From NCBI GenBank assembly GCA_903821365.1, contig CAIJKY010000013.1, forward strand, positions 62,001-126,000: DNA of 64,000 bases, written 5' to 3'. Shown here in pieces: positions 51,829-60,968 of the stretch (positions within the stretch are counted from its first letter, which is position 1; every line of letters starts with the position of its first letter). The notes under the pieces are model-generated. The model saw only the letters and a list, made by a program, of their open reading frames with translations. It made no database searches and was not told the origin of the DNA. The position numbers were made by a program, and so were the translations under genes. Origin of the DNA: an uncultured bacterium (lineage in GTDB: Bacteria > Patescibacteriota > Saccharimonadia > Saccharimonadales > Saccharimonadaceae).

Positions 51829-54218
51829 CTCTTGATTGTAACAAAGCATAGACTTGAGATACCAACAATAATTGCCAAAACCAGCGCCAACCAAAACCAA
51901 ATTGCTCGCGGTGAGCGGGATTGTTCGGCCGATGCTTTTTGCGTGAGTGCATTCATACTTTTTATGCTTGGTTGTACTCTCACTATAGCAGCCGGCCTGC
52001 TAGCACCAAAGCCTGTTTGTGGTGGATGAGTCACGTGCTGAGCTGCGAGCGATGTACTTCCAGTATTCAGAGCAGGCGTAAAGTTAAACTCAACCCGATG
52101 ATTACCCGTAAGTACTGCTTTTACGGGTAATGATTCTTTGCCACTCTCATCAAGTGTCGCCACGGCCAATTCGACATCTTCTGATGGCAGATCAGTGATT
52201 TGTATCGCCGGGGTTGGCGTCACCGCCAGCATATCGCCAGCTGCCGTTCGCACAACATAGCTTAATGGTGATGTGGTAGCCTTCTCGGTTCGTCTCCATG
52301 TTACAAGTGCCGTATTTGTATCAACTCGCCGTGACACAATCTGGTCAATGGTCGGCGTTGTCACGGAATTGTCCTGTGACTGATGTACCGTAATCGATAC
52401 CGGGACTGTGTAGCTATTGTATCCCGCACCTCGCTCGCTCTGACCCACCAGCGTCTTAACGCGTGCATAGCCACTATGATTGCCAACTCGTCCGAGCCGC
52501 AGCGGCTCAGTGCCATTTGCAATCCCCGTTCCCGACAGCTCAAACACGCCGTCTCCATCCAAGTCCCACTCATAAACAATGTTCGACATTGCCGTAGCAG
52601 CAGCGATCGAGCCATTTGAGGTATCTGTTGTGCGTAGATAGAAATCCTGATCAATTATCGCATCGACTGGCACCGCACGAAATGTTGGTACGCCTGCAAA
52701 TGTTCCGACAACGCGCCAATAACAATACTGCGTACAACCATACGATACCGGCTGGCCACCCAAGATGGCACTCAGCGCATCGAGCGGCCCAGCCTCTCCG
52801 CCTTGATATGCACGAGTATTGACCGTTGTGAATGTTGCTATGGCGAAACGAAAGCCGATATTGTACTCTGCAAAACTCTTCGCAACCCGCTTTGTCTCAT
52901 CGCTATCTTGATAGGCAAGCTTCGCTAACTCATCGTTTACATTAGCCGCAGCCTCAGTTGCATGCCAGCCAGTCGACTGCGATTTTACGTGCGCCAGTAC
53001 AACCCTTTGTGCATCCTCGCGCCATGGCAGGCGCGCTGCCGTGAGCAGCCCCTGCCGAAGATCGGTCTGCTGTAATGTTGCGTAGCCAGTACTTCCATCG
53101 CGCAGCTTCGCAAGGGTATCAACAAATACATCAATGCTGTTCGTAAAATCAAGTAGTACTCGAGGCGCCTGGCCTACCTCCGAAAAGCCAACCGCCGCAA
53201 TGCGGACATCGCACGCCGACATACTCAAGTTCGTCGCTTCTGATCGAAGCACATCTTGTTCGTAGAATCCGCTCCGTCGCATTGCTTCACCTGTATCCAA
53301 TACCAAAACAACATCGAGCTTTTCTGGCGCACAATTACGATCCGGCAAAACTCGCTGACGACGCAAGCTGAGTGCGATTGCCTCGCCCGCCTCTTTGGCT
53401 CCTCGAATTATCTCACGCTGGCGATACTTACTATGCTCATCAAAATACAGCGAATGTGTGCATATGCCATCTCGATCACGACACCAACTACCAACTTTTT
53501 GCTGCAATGCGCGTGGGAGATAGGGCAAACGCTTGCCAAGAATGCCGTAGCTTTCTGATGCTGCAGTCCCCCGATACCAAGCTCCAACGGCAACATCCCC
53601 AGTTTCTTTATAATTTAAAGTTGGATCACCAAACAATTGGACTGAGATGATCGCATCATCATACGGCCTCATTCGTGCGTCCCCAAGTGCGTCGCCTATA
53701 ACCTGCGCCCCTTGAGAATATCCCGCTAAAACAAATTGGGTAGTATTACAGATAAAGCGCTTGTTTATCGGTGAACGTAAAAACTCGAAAAGCACTTCGC
53801 GCCCAGCATCAAGACTCGACTTATACTGACCAACCTGCAGCCAAGACACGGTCAGTGTCGCGCCAACAGCATTGACTGCTTGCGGCGCCCATATTCGCGG
53901 GTCGCCGCTCGGCAAACCCGCGACACCAACTGCGGGATATGTCCCCTGTGTACCGATGAGCGACGGCCCCAGCTCCACATAGCCAACTTGAGTGCTGTGC
54001 GACACATAGCTGGCCACTCCCTCGCGGAACAATCGTTCTTCATCAGCACCAAGTGGCTGTCCTGAGCCGCGAGCATAAATGACCATAACACTTTTACAGT
54101 CACCGTTCTCGGCGAGCACTTGCTTGGTTGCAACATGCCCCATAAACCAAACCACACCTGCAGCAAGCCCGGTCGCGACAACCTTAACACCAACGTATCT
54201 TTGTTTTTTAGAAGTCAT
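51795..54218 (-). CDS. surface protein: cutinase, vWA-like, PKD and Fn3 domains with C-terminal anchor
   Basis: 807 residues. N-terminal signal/anchor (about 12-35), then a cutinase fold (about 40-285): VMVIYARGSGQPLG, nucleophile GYSQG, and a D-G-I-C...F-D-E-H-S-K-Y stretch supplying Asp and His as in mycobacterial cutinases. A vWA-like domain follows (LDVVLVLDTGEAM, MIDAS Ser residues not conserved), then a PKD-like YEWDLDGDGVFE, an Fn3-like domain, and a C-terminal membrane helix with a basic tail. Likely a wall-facing lipid esterase; possible mycolate-ester hydrolase. Confidence 0.85.
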   Translation of the reverse strand: MTSKKQRYVGVKVVATGLAAGVVWFMGHVATKQVLAENGDCKSVMVIYARGSGQPLGADEERLFREGVASYVSHSTQVGYVELGPSLIGTQGTYPAVGVAGLPSGDPRIWAPQAVNAVGATLTVSWLQVGQYKSSLDAGREVLFEFLRSPINKRFICNTTQFVLAGYSQGAQVIGDALGDARMRPYDDAIISVQLFGDPTLNYKETGDVAVGAWYRGTAASESYGILGKRLPYLPRALQQKVGSWCRDRDGICTHSLYFDEHSKYRQREIIRGAKEAGEAIALSLRRQRVLPDRNCAPEKLDVVLVLDTGEAMRRSGFYEQDVLRSEATNLSMSACDVRIAAVGFSEVGQAPRVLLDFTNSIDVFVDTLAKLRDGSTGYATLQQTDLRQGLLTAARLPWREDAQRVVLAHVKSQSTGWHATEAAANVNDELAKLAYQDSDETKRVAKSFAEYNIGFRFAIATFTTVNTRAYQGGEAGPLDALSAILGGQPVSYGCTQYCYWRVVGTFAGVPTFRAVPVDAIIDQDFYLRTTDTSNGSIAAATAMSNIVYEWDLDGDGVFELSGTGIANGTEPLRLGRVGNHSGYARVKTLVGQSERGAGYNSYTVPVSITVHQSQDNSVTTPTIDQIVSRRVDTNTALVTWRRTEKATTSPLSYVVRTAAGDMLAVTPTPAIQITDLPSEDVELAVATLDESGKESLPVKAVLTGNHRVEFNFTPALNTGSTSLAAQHVTHPPQTGFGASRPAAIVRVQPSIKSMNALTQKASAEQSRSPRAIWFWLALVLAIIVGISSLCFVTIKRCKRHPAQPPP

Positions 54219-54340
54219 GCCCGAATGCTAGCATCGCATCTTGCTTGTCAAAAATGCCTTATGCTAACAAAAATAGGCTGACCTCTTGAAGATTACGCGT
54301 GATTTCATTAAATCATTTCATTAAGCGCTACAATGGAGGT

Positions 54341-54988
54341 ATGCACCCAGTCATCTCTCGCGCAATTGCCCAGCAGGCCGCCAACCACCTTTCAGCAACC
54401 GACCAAGCACTGCGACCAGTCATTGCTCGGCATGGACTGTGCACTATTGCACCACATGTCGACTATTACCCCGAGCTTGTCCGTTCTATAATTGGCCAGC
54501 AACTAAGCGTCAAAGCGGCCGCCAGCATCGCCAACCGTTTTACAGGGTTATTTGATAATCAATTTCCCTCACCCGGACAAATCCTTTCCGTCTCGCCAGA
54601 ATCACTACGCGAAGTAGGATTCAGTCGAGCTAAAGCATTGTACGTTCAAGATCTAGCGCGTCATGTACTCGACGGCCGACTCTCTTTTGATGCACTTGAC
54701 CAGCAATCCAACGAGCACATTATCGAGAATCTAACCGCCGTCAAAGGCATCGGTGAATGGACAGCCCACATGTTTCTCGTGTTTGCTATGGGCCGAACCG
54801 ACGTTCTACCCATCGGCGACTTAGGTGTCCGTACAGCTGCAATGAAGCTTTACAGCCTCCCTGCCCTACCTTCTGCCAGTGAGCTAAAAGCAGTAGCTCA
54901 AGAGCACCAATGGCACCCCTATGAGTCAATTGCTAGTTGGTACTTGTGGCAAAGCCTTGATAATGCACCTAAGGTGCCAACCGATTAA
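54341..54988 (+). CDS. DNA-3-methyladenine glycosylase (AlkA-type)
   Basis: 215 residues from MHPVISRAIAQ (GGAGG only 1 nt before the ATG, an unusually short spacing). Base-excision glycosylase. Helix-hairpin-helix LTAVKGIGEWTAHMFLVF, then LPIGDLGVRTA with the catalytic Asp, the pattern of AlkA/MAG. N-terminal half shows SIIGQQLSVKAA. The 3' end overlaps aspS convergently by 20 bp. Confidence 0.93.
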   Translation: MHPVISRAIAQQAANHLSATDQALRPVIARHGLCTIAPHVDYYPELVRSIIGQQLSVKAAASIANRFTGLFDNQFPSPGQILSVSPESLREVGFSRAKALYVQDLARHVLDGRLSFDALDQQSNEHIIENLTAVKGIGEWTAHMFLVFAMGRTDVLPIGDLGVRTAAMKLYSLPALPSASELKAVAQEHQWHPYESIASWYLWQSLDNAPKVPTD

Positions 54989-56282
54989 TATCCCGCGGGA
55001 ACAAAGTCGCTTCCTTAACGTTGTTTAAGCCAATGAGCTTCTGCGTCAAACGCTCTAGACCGAGGCCAAAGCCACCGTGCGGCGGCATACCGTAGCGCAT
55101 GGCGTTGAGTAGTGGCAAAAATCCGGGATCTTCAGGATCACCATGCGCAAGGTCTTTAAGCTGCTGCACAACTTTAGCGTACACGTTCTCTCGCATACTC
55201 CCTGTCGTAATCTCTACACCGCGAAAGAGCAAGTCGACTCGATCGGCGATCTCAGGGTTTTGCTCATTTGCCTTATGATAGAACTTCATTTCGCTCGCTG
55301 GCCATTCGCTGACGAATACTGCTTCAGACCCAAGATTCTTTTTTGCGTACTCGCAAATCCAGCGCTCTTCGTCAGGACGTAAGTCTTTTTCGCCAACGCT
55401 ATTCTCGCCAGTCGCCTTCGAATACTTCTCATGAATCTCAGCCATTGAGATCGTAGGAATCTCAGCTGGCAAAACAGGTTTTGTGGTGTTCCAGCGCTTT
55501 AATTCTGGCTCATGCGCCGCCCATACTTCGTCGACAACAGCATTCAATAATCCGCTCAAAAATGACTTTAGATCTTCCAGCGTAATAAAGCCCATCTCAC
55601 CATCTACTGACGTATATTCAGTCATATGTCGAGTTGTCGCACTTGCCTCGGCGCGATAGACTGGCGCAATCTCATACGCGCGCTCGAATACCCCAACCAT
55701 CATCTGCTTATAAAATTGCGGGCTCTGTGCAAGCGTTGCAATCTTACCAAAGTAATCAAGCGTAAATACTTCCGCCCCACCTTCGGTTGCCTCAGCGAGC
55801 AGTTTTGGCGTATGCATCTCGGTAAAATGATGGGCGTCGAAATGACTACGGATACTCTTTGTCACCGTTGCTTGAATTTCAAAAATAGCTCGTTCCTGCA
55901 AGTTGCGCAGTCCTATGACTCGGTTGTCGAATAACGTTTCGAGATTGTCTGGCTTATGGCCAAGCGGTTTGTCGATCTCAATTGGTGGTTCATCAGTAAC
56001 CGGCACTAGAACAGTGATCTTAGCATCATGCAGCTCAGCGCCTCCTGGTGCTCGTTCTTCGCTTGTCACCTGCCCGCTTACCGCAAGCACTGTTCCGACC
56101 TGTAAGCCACGAAGCTTCTCAACCTCATCCTTGTCCTTGATAACCACCTGCACCAAACCAGCTCGGTCGCGAACATTAATAAACGTCAGTCCACCAAGCA
56201 AACGCTTTTTATGAAGCCAGCCTTTGACTTCGATTGTTTTTCCTACGTGCAAATGGGCATCGCGAGTGATCGTTCGTTCCAT
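54969..56282 (-). CDS. aspS: aspartyl-tRNA synthetase, archaeal (possibly non-discriminating) type
   Basis: 437 residues. OB-fold anticodon-binding domain (about 1-105; KGWLHKKRLLGGLTFINVRD), then class II core: motif 2 VYRAEASATTRHMTEYTSVDGEM and motif 3 GFGLGLERLTQK. Length and motif details fit archaeal-type AspRS, which often charges both tRNA-Asp and tRNA-Asn. If so, an amidotransferase GatCAB must exist elsewhere. Confidence 0.93.
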   Translation of the reverse strand: MERTITRDAHLHVGKTIEVKGWLHKKRLLGGLTFINVRDRAGLVQVVIKDKDEVEKLRGLQVGTVLAVSGQVTSEERAPGGAELHDAKITVLVPVTDEPPIEIDKPLGHKPDNLETLFDNRVIGLRNLQERAIFEIQATVTKSIRSHFDAHHFTEMHTPKLLAEATEGGAEVFTLDYFGKIATLAQSPQFYKQMMVGVFERAYEIAPVYRAEASATTRHMTEYTSVDGEMGFITLEDLKSFLSGLLNAVVDEVWAAHEPELKRWNTTKPVLPAEIPTISMAEIHEKYSKATGENSVGEKDLRPDEERWICEYAKKNLGSEAVFVSEWPASEMKFYHKANEQNPEIADRVDLLFRGVEITTGSMRENVYAKVVQQLKDLAHGDPEDPGFLPLLNAMRYGMPPHGGFGLGLERLTQKLIGLNNVKEATLFPRDINRLAP

Positions 56283-56346
56283 AAAGATTATTTCCTGACT
56301 ATATTGTTAGCGAGATTTAGTAATGATTACTATAGTTATACCATAT

Positions 56347-57366
56347 TTAGACGTCATTACGCTGGGCTGGTAGATTATTCTTTCTTGGATTTTTTTCTGC
56401 GACAGCTCGCAAATCATGATATTCGTCAAACTCATCAATAATTTTATGTCCAAGCAATGTCTCAACCACGTCCTCGAGACTCAAAAGACCGACAGTCTCG
56501 CGATAATTATTAACTACGATAAACAAATGATGGTGCGTCCTCAGGAAGGCTGCGAGCGCGGCATCAAGCCCATGATCCTCACGGATATAAAATACTTCTG
56601 GCTCCATCGCATCCCGCGCAAGCTTAACGTCCTTGTGGAGCGGCACCAGGTTATGCATATAGAGCATCCCCACCACATGATCAAGATCCTCCGCATACAC
56701 CGGGAATCGACTGTGGCCGCTCTTGTGCAATCGATTCAGCACAACTGGCCCAAGCGTTTCAGTTTCGCGCACTGCCTCAATCACAGGGCCTGGCGTCATA
56801 ACATCAATCACCCGCTTATCGCCAAACGCCAAACCATGCTCAAGCATCGTGCGCTCACGAGTGCTCAGGACATTTGTTTCAGCCAACTTATCGATGAGCT
56901 CTTGCTTTGAATAAACAAATGCCTGATCAGAAGCCATATCAGCCTCCGTGCGAAACCAGCGCAGAACTGGCCGGGCTTTCTCGGCAGCACGTAGAATAAA
57001 CGGCTCGTATTGCGCATAGAGCTGCCCAGCCGTACGAACGACTAGTGGCGCACGCACAGTTGCTTCAATCTGCAGCAACACAATAAACATTACTAAGATT
57101 GACCACCACGGACCAATCAGGCCCACCGTTACCACGATGACAATAACAAATAAAAGCGTTTCGCTCAGATACTTTAACTCACGTACATCCGCAAGCAAAC
57201 CGTCCCGACGCAAGCTATACTGAGCACTATCATCACCGTCCGCTGCCCGACGACGCAACTCGTACTCCGACACCGCGCTCGACTGCAATCGCACGGCGCG
57301 GAGCGTGATTAACGCCCCCCACAACAGTACATCAATAATCACGAAGAAAATAAACAACATCTTCAT
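56347..57366 (-). CDS. membrane protein with CBS-domain pair (CorC/CNNM-like)
   Basis: 339 residues. Short N-terminal membrane helices (about 3-22, 68-100), then a linker and a CBS pair from about residue 185 (VIDVMTPGPVIEAV, GHSRFPVYAEDLDHVVGMLYM, VVNNYRETVGLLSLEDVVE). Resembles HlyC/CorC proteins, but the DUF21 membrane domain is much reduced. May act in Mg2+ or other divalent cation homeostasis. Confidence 0.82.
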   Translation of the reverse strand: MKMLFIFFVIIDVLLWGALITLRAVRLQSSAVSEYELRRRAADGDDSAQYSLRRDGLLADVRELKYLSETLLFVIVIVVTVGLIGPWWSILVMFIVLLQIEATVRAPLVVRTAGQLYAQYEPFILRAAEKARPVLRWFRTEADMASDQAFVYSKQELIDKLAETNVLSTRERTMLEHGLAFGDKRVIDVMTPGPVIEAVRETETLGPVVLNRLHKSGHSRFPVYAEDLDHVVGMLYMHNLVPLHKDVKLARDAMEPEVFYIREDHGLDAALAAFLRTHHHLFIVVNNYRETVGLLSLEDVVETLLGHKIIDEFDEYHDLRAVAEKNPRKNNLPAQRNDV

Positions 57367-57461
57367 TTGATTGTAGCACGCACGCCCCCTAGTAAAGTGC
57401 TTCGTAGGACGTTATTATAAGAACTACTGATGCCGAAATGTCTGAGAGGAGACGAAAATAT

Positions 57462-58211
57462 ATGGATAAATGGAAATGGGTAATTTTTGCCGGAATTGCA
57501 GTACTCGCAATCGGTGGTCTTATATTAACGAAGCCGCAAGCAGCAACCTTCAACGGCGATCCTGCCAAGATCGTAGCGGGCGACCATGTCTACGGCAATA
57601 AAGACGCCAAAGTCGTTGTCATTGAATATGCCGACTTCCAATGTCCTGGCTGTGGCGCACTCTTTTCACCACTTAAAGAAGCGAAGGAAGCATACAAGGA
57701 TAAAGTTGCTTTTGTTTACCGCTACATGCCGCTGACATCGATTCACCCGAATGCGAAGGCCGCAGCCGCATCTGCTGAAGCTGCTGGACGCCAGAATAAA
57801 TTCTGGGAGATGCATGATTTGCTCTATAGCAACCAAAATCAGTGGTCCGAGGCTTCTTCAAGCAGCCGCGGCGGTTACTTTGAAGCGTTTGCCCAGCAAT
57901 TAGGCCTCAACATGGATCAGTATCGTAAAGATATTGCTAGCCAAGAAGTGTCAGATCGAATCGCTTACGACCTTGCCATAGCGAACAAAGCGGGGCTGCA
58001 GCTCAGCACGCCGACCGTCGTCATTAATGGCGTCACTATCGAGAGCACTAAGTTCTCTGAGCAATCAAATGGCCAAAGCGTCTTTAGCGCCAAGAAGATC
58101 AGCGAAGTGCTCGATGCTCAGCTCAAAGCCGTTGGTGAGACACCACCGTCCGCCGCCGCACCAAGCACGACATCCGAAACACCCGTCACTCAATCAAACG
58201 AAAATCAGTAA
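57462..58211 (+). CDS. membrane-anchored DsbA-like thiol oxidoreductase
   Basis: 249 residues from MDKWKW (RBS GAGAGGAG); the 8-codon upstream extension has no support. Signal anchor at about 4-25, then a thioredoxin fold with FQCPGCG active site and cis-Pro loop LSTPTVVING. C-terminal Pro/Ser/Thr tail. Likely introduces disulphides into the many Cys-bearing secreted proteins of this window. Confidence 0.95.
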   Translation: MDKWKWVIFAGIAVLAIGGLILTKPQAATFNGDPAKIVAGDHVYGNKDAKVVVIEYADFQCPGCGALFSPLKEAKEAYKDKVAFVYRYMPLTSIHPNAKAAAASAEAAGRQNKFWEMHDLLYSNQNQWSEASSSSRGGYFEAFAQQLGLNMDQYRKDIASQEVSDRIAYDLAIANKAGLQLSTPTVVINGVTIESTKFSEQSNGQSVFSAKKISEVLDAQLKAVGETPPSAAAPSTTSETPVTQSNENQ

Positions 58212-58214
58212 CAT

Positions 58215-58246
58215 AAAAGAGCCGTGAAAGATCACGGCTCTTTTTC
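58215..58246 (+). terminator. intrinsic terminator of the DsbA-like gene
   Basis: AGAGCCGTGA / TCACGGCTCT stem with a 4-nt loop and TTTTT. Confidence 0.93.
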
Positions 58247-58254
58247 TATACTTC

Positions 58255-58305
58255 AAAAAACTAAAACACCCGCCCGAAATGTTTATAAGCATTTACTGGG
58301 CGGGT
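58255..58305 (-). terminator. intrinsic terminator of the microprotein unit
   Basis: ACCCGCCC / GGGCGGGT stem (58268-58275 and 58298-58305), followed on the minus strand by GTTTTAGTTTTTT. Convergent with the DsbA terminator. Confidence 0.88.
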
Positions 58306-58346
58306 GCGACGTCTATTGTGAGCTAATCAGTACGAAAGGTACGTGA

Positions 58347-58436
58347 TTAGTGCGCGATATATTCGAGCCAAGTTGGCGCAACGTCTACCGGTATCCGTTT
58401 GCTCCTTGAAGGAACGACACGGATGGTGATAGGCAT
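58347..58436 (-). CDS. 29-residue microprotein
   Basis: ATG preceded by AAGGAG at the ideal 7-nt spacing. The product MPITIRVVPSRSKRIPVDVA continues PTWLEYIAH. The reading frame stays open further upstream, but the Shine-Dalgarno site supports this start only. It is inside a unit with a near-consensus promoter (58601-58629), a structured leader of about 155 nt, and a strong terminator. It could be a genuine microprotein or a leader peptide of the RNA. Confidence 0.6.
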   Translation of the reverse strand: MPITIRVVPSRSKRIPVDVAPTWLEYIAH

Positions 58437-58594
58437 ATGGTAACTCCTTGTTAAGTGGTAATGCACCAAAGACAGGTGTCTAGCCCCTAAGCATTTTCCG
58501 TATTGGCCTGTGTGACGCGGTTGCTGCGTTGGATCGGAAAATTGCGTCCTTTGGAAAACAAATTGTGTCTTCTGATGACCTTGCAAAAAACACA
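58437..58594 (-). ncRNA. structured leader or small RNA before the microprotein
   Basis: About 155 nt transcribed from the promoter at 58601. It contains GCAATTTTCCG pairing with CGGAAAATGC (one bulge), an inner ACGC/GCGT hairpin, and competing AGACA/TGTCT and CACC/GGTG stems near the ribosome site. This allows alternative folds, as in a riboswitch or translational regulator, but no known class is recognised. Confidence 0.45.
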
Positions 58595-58600
58595 AAAAGT

Positions 58601-58629
58601 AGTATAGCAAACATTTTACTTATTGTCAA
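58601..58629 (-). promoter_or_regulatory. near-consensus promoter of the microprotein unit
   Basis: Minus strand TTGACA, 17 bp, TGC-TATACT. Lies 54 bp downstream of the corA stop. Confidence 0.78.
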
Positions 58630-58682
58630 TACTACAGCGAACCGCAAGCGTTATAAACTTGGCCTCTGGCCCCTGTTAAAAG

Positions 58683-59642
58683 CTAAATAATGCGACGTTT
58701 GCGCGCCCACATCAAAAGCAGCACTGTCGCCACCACGACGACCGTTATAAGCAGTACAAATCCACGCAAATCATGGGCATCGTCGGTCTTCGTTTGAAAG
58801 GGCAAATCAATGTTCATGCCATACATACCGAAAAAGACATTTGGCAAAGTAATCGCAACCGTTGCTGCGGTCAACCACTTCATCGAGCGGTTCAAGTTGT
58901 TACTGGCGATTGTCGAATAGGCATCGCGAATACTGGCCACTGTTTTGATATTACTACGACACGCTTCGATTGATTGCTCGTTATTCAGCAGCAAGTCCTC
59001 TACCAAATCTTGGTCTTCATGGTATAGCTGAATATGCCGTCCAAGCAATAGCCTCCTGAGAATAGCAGTCGTTGGCAGCAGTGCCGAGAGGAATTCGTTG
59101 AGCTCATCTTCAATCATGACAAAATTAACAAAATCATCATTGTTAATGTCATGCTGCTTCAGTTGTACCCGCATAAATTTGATCTGTCGGCCAACATTAT
59201 TGATAAATGTCTCATACTGATCGGCAATTTGCGACAATATCTGCAAGAGAAGCTTTGTACGCTGAGTAGTTGCAAAATCAATCTTGCCGCTGATAAAGCG
59301 TTGGATGCGCGGCAGGTCTCGAGTCGCAATGGTCATAAAAATATTCGGACCTATCACGAACAGCAGCGGCGCAGTCGTTATCTCAACATCTTCTGTCGTA
59401 AACGCGTAACGCACAAAGATATAGCTCGTGTCGCCCTCTTTTTCAAGCCGAGGCATCTCTTCGGCATCAAGTGAGTCTTGAAGATGGCCGGCATCAAGCT
59501 TAAAGTCACGAACAAGCGACTCTATCTCTTGTTCGGTTGGACTCTCAACACACACCCAAGCACCCGATTGGTATTCAGGGAGTTCGTTGACGGTTTTTGA
59601 GCGGAGGTTTTTATAAAAGTATCGAATCATAAGCGTGAGCAC
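58683..59642 (-). CDS. corA: CorA-family Mg2+ transporter
   Basis: 319 residues from a GTG at 59642; ATG at 59630 is an alternative. Large cytoplasmic helical funnel domain, then two C-terminal membrane helices with the selectivity motif YGMN (in FFGMYGMNIDLPF) between them and a basic end KRRII. Fills a magnesium-uptake role. TATACT on the minus strand lies about 20 bp before the start; the region is shared with the divergent VIT-like gene. Confidence 0.94.
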   Translation of the reverse strand: MLTLMIRYFYKNLRSKTVNELPEYQSGAWVCVESPTEQEIESLVRDFKLDAGHLQDSLDAEEMPRLEKEGDTSYIFVRYAFTTEDVEITTAPLLFVIGPNIFMTIATRDLPRIQRFISGKIDFATTQRTKLLLQILSQIADQYETFINNVGRQIKFMRVQLKQHDINNDDFVNFVMIEDELNEFLSALLPTTAILRRLLLGRHIQLYHEDQDLVEDLLLNNEQSIEACRSNIKTVASIRDAYSTIASNNLNRSMKWLTAATVAITLPNVFFGMYGMNIDLPFQTKTDDAHDLRGFVLLITVVVVATVLLLMWARKRRII

Positions 59643-59695
59643 TATATACTAAGGGTTAGTATACGCGCAAAAACCGTTATAAACAAAGCCTGTTA

Positions 59696-60253
59696 ATGAA
59701 TACTCCAAAACTTCGCCACGAGCTTCGCAAGAGCCGACACAAAGTACGCTTGCCATTTGGTGCACAGCGTTTTTTATCAGTGCTTGAAGGTGTCGAGGGC
59801 GGCTTTGCAATTAGCACTGGCGTCGTAGCAGGGCTAAGCTTTGCCAGTATTACCGACCGGCGATTACTGCTAACAACAGCGGCGATTAGTATAATGGTCA
59901 ATGGCTTTAACGCTGCCGCCATGAAATACACTGCCGAACACTACGAGGATGAGCTGGATGGCAAAGAAAAGCACCATAAGGCCGAAGCCTATCTATTGCC
60001 CGCCGCTATAGAATTTACAGCCTATTTCATTATTTGCGGCATAACACTATTGCCACTCATGTTCTTTCCCTATCATGTCGAAGCGGTGATTTGGTGCGTT
60101 ACGCTAACAACGTTAGTGCTATTCGCAGCTGGAGCCTGGAAAGGCTATTTGTTGAGCATGAGAAAGCCACTGCACGACGGTATCGAGCTGGCACTACTTG
60201 GTTTATTCATTGTCGGTGTTGGTGCGATGGCTGGATTCTTGATCAACCTATAG
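59696..60253 (+). CDS. VIT1/CCC1-like membrane protein (putative iron/manganese carrier)
   Basis: 185 residues. LEGVEGGFAISTGVVAGLSF, then NGFNAAAMKYTAEHYEDELDG and HHKAEAYLLPAAIEF match the metal-binding loop and helix pattern of VIT-like DUF125 proteins; about five helices. Divergent from corA. The 3' end overlaps the pilin gene by 6 bp. Confidence 0.8.
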   Translation: MNTPKLRHELRKSRHKVRLPFGAQRFLSVLEGVEGGFAISTGVVAGLSFASITDRRLLLTTAAISIMVNGFNAAAMKYTAEHYEDELDGKEKHHKAEAYLLPAAIEFTAYFIICGITLLPLMFFPYHVEAVIWCVTLTTLVLFAAGAWKGYLLSMRKPLHDGIELALLGLFIVGVGAMAGFLINL

Positions 60254-60871
60254 CGTGGATGGGTCGGGCAAGGCGATTCGGCACGCCGTATTCGGCCCAA
60301 TATTACCCGATGATGTTGCGCCAGTTGTGTCGACGTTCGCCACTCCTGTTATGCCTGGCACAATCGGTCGAAGGATACAGTCTTGGTTGTTACCTTCGAG
60401 GACATAAATTAATGCCGGATAATTAGCAACACCGTTTATGGCGTCCGTCGACCGTAAGCTAATGCTTCGGTAGATAACAGTCCCCGTACCTGCGAGTGGC
60501 TGACTTGGGAAAGTCGGCAAGCTGGGGGCGTATGCCTGCAGCGCGGCATTCATTGGAGCATTCGGATGTTTTACGTTTGTCGAAGCGAAACAATCTTCAT
60601 CCGGGTTAGCGTCCATGTCAGTCGGCAAATAACCGCTACCGAGGCAGTTATGGCCGCCTGTTGCAGCGTATGGCGGATACTTATTATTGTCAGCAATGTA
60701 AATCTTGAATAATTTAACCCATTCTTTAGCGTCGGCAATTCGCTCGGTGTTACGCGCTTGACGCTGCGTTTGCGTAAAGCTAGAGATAACAATGACCGCC
60801 AAAATACCTATCACGACGATGACAATAAGCAGTTCGACGATTGTGAAGCCTTGATTTTTAGTTTTAAGCAT
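60248..60871 (-). CDS. type IV pilin/pseudopilin
   Basis: 207 residues from MLKTKNQ (the longer open frame upstream has no ribosome site). Class III-type prepilin signal with cleavage before F in G-FTIVELLIVIVVIGIL, E at position +5, then a helical stem and a globular domain with Cys pairs (HNCLGSGY, DEDCFAST, DCILRP, NTACRIAL). Builds or primes type IV pili, which CPR cells use for DNA uptake and attachment. Confidence 0.94.
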   Translation of the reverse strand: MLKTKNQGFTIVELLIVIVVIGILAVIVISSFTQTQRQARNTERIADAKEWVKLFKIYIADNNKYPPYAATGGHNCLGSGYLPTDMDANPDEDCFASTNVKHPNAPMNAALQAYAPSLPTFPSQPLAGTGTVIYRSISLRSTDAINGVANYPALIYVLEGNNQDCILRPIVPGITGVANVDTTGATSSGNIGPNTACRIALPDPSTL

Positions 60872-60968
60872 AGCGTTAGCATTATTGTAGCATGTAACAC
60901 ACCGGCCTTGGACATCAGCCCAAAGCCATGAGATACTAAGAACAAATGGTGGAAAAAAACTAACACGT

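Noticed and set aside
58437-58610. Upstream extension giving an 87-residue protein instead of the 29-residue one
   Set aside because: The only good ribosome site is at the ATG at 58436; the extension covers structured leader RNA and begins within 10 bp of the -10 box.
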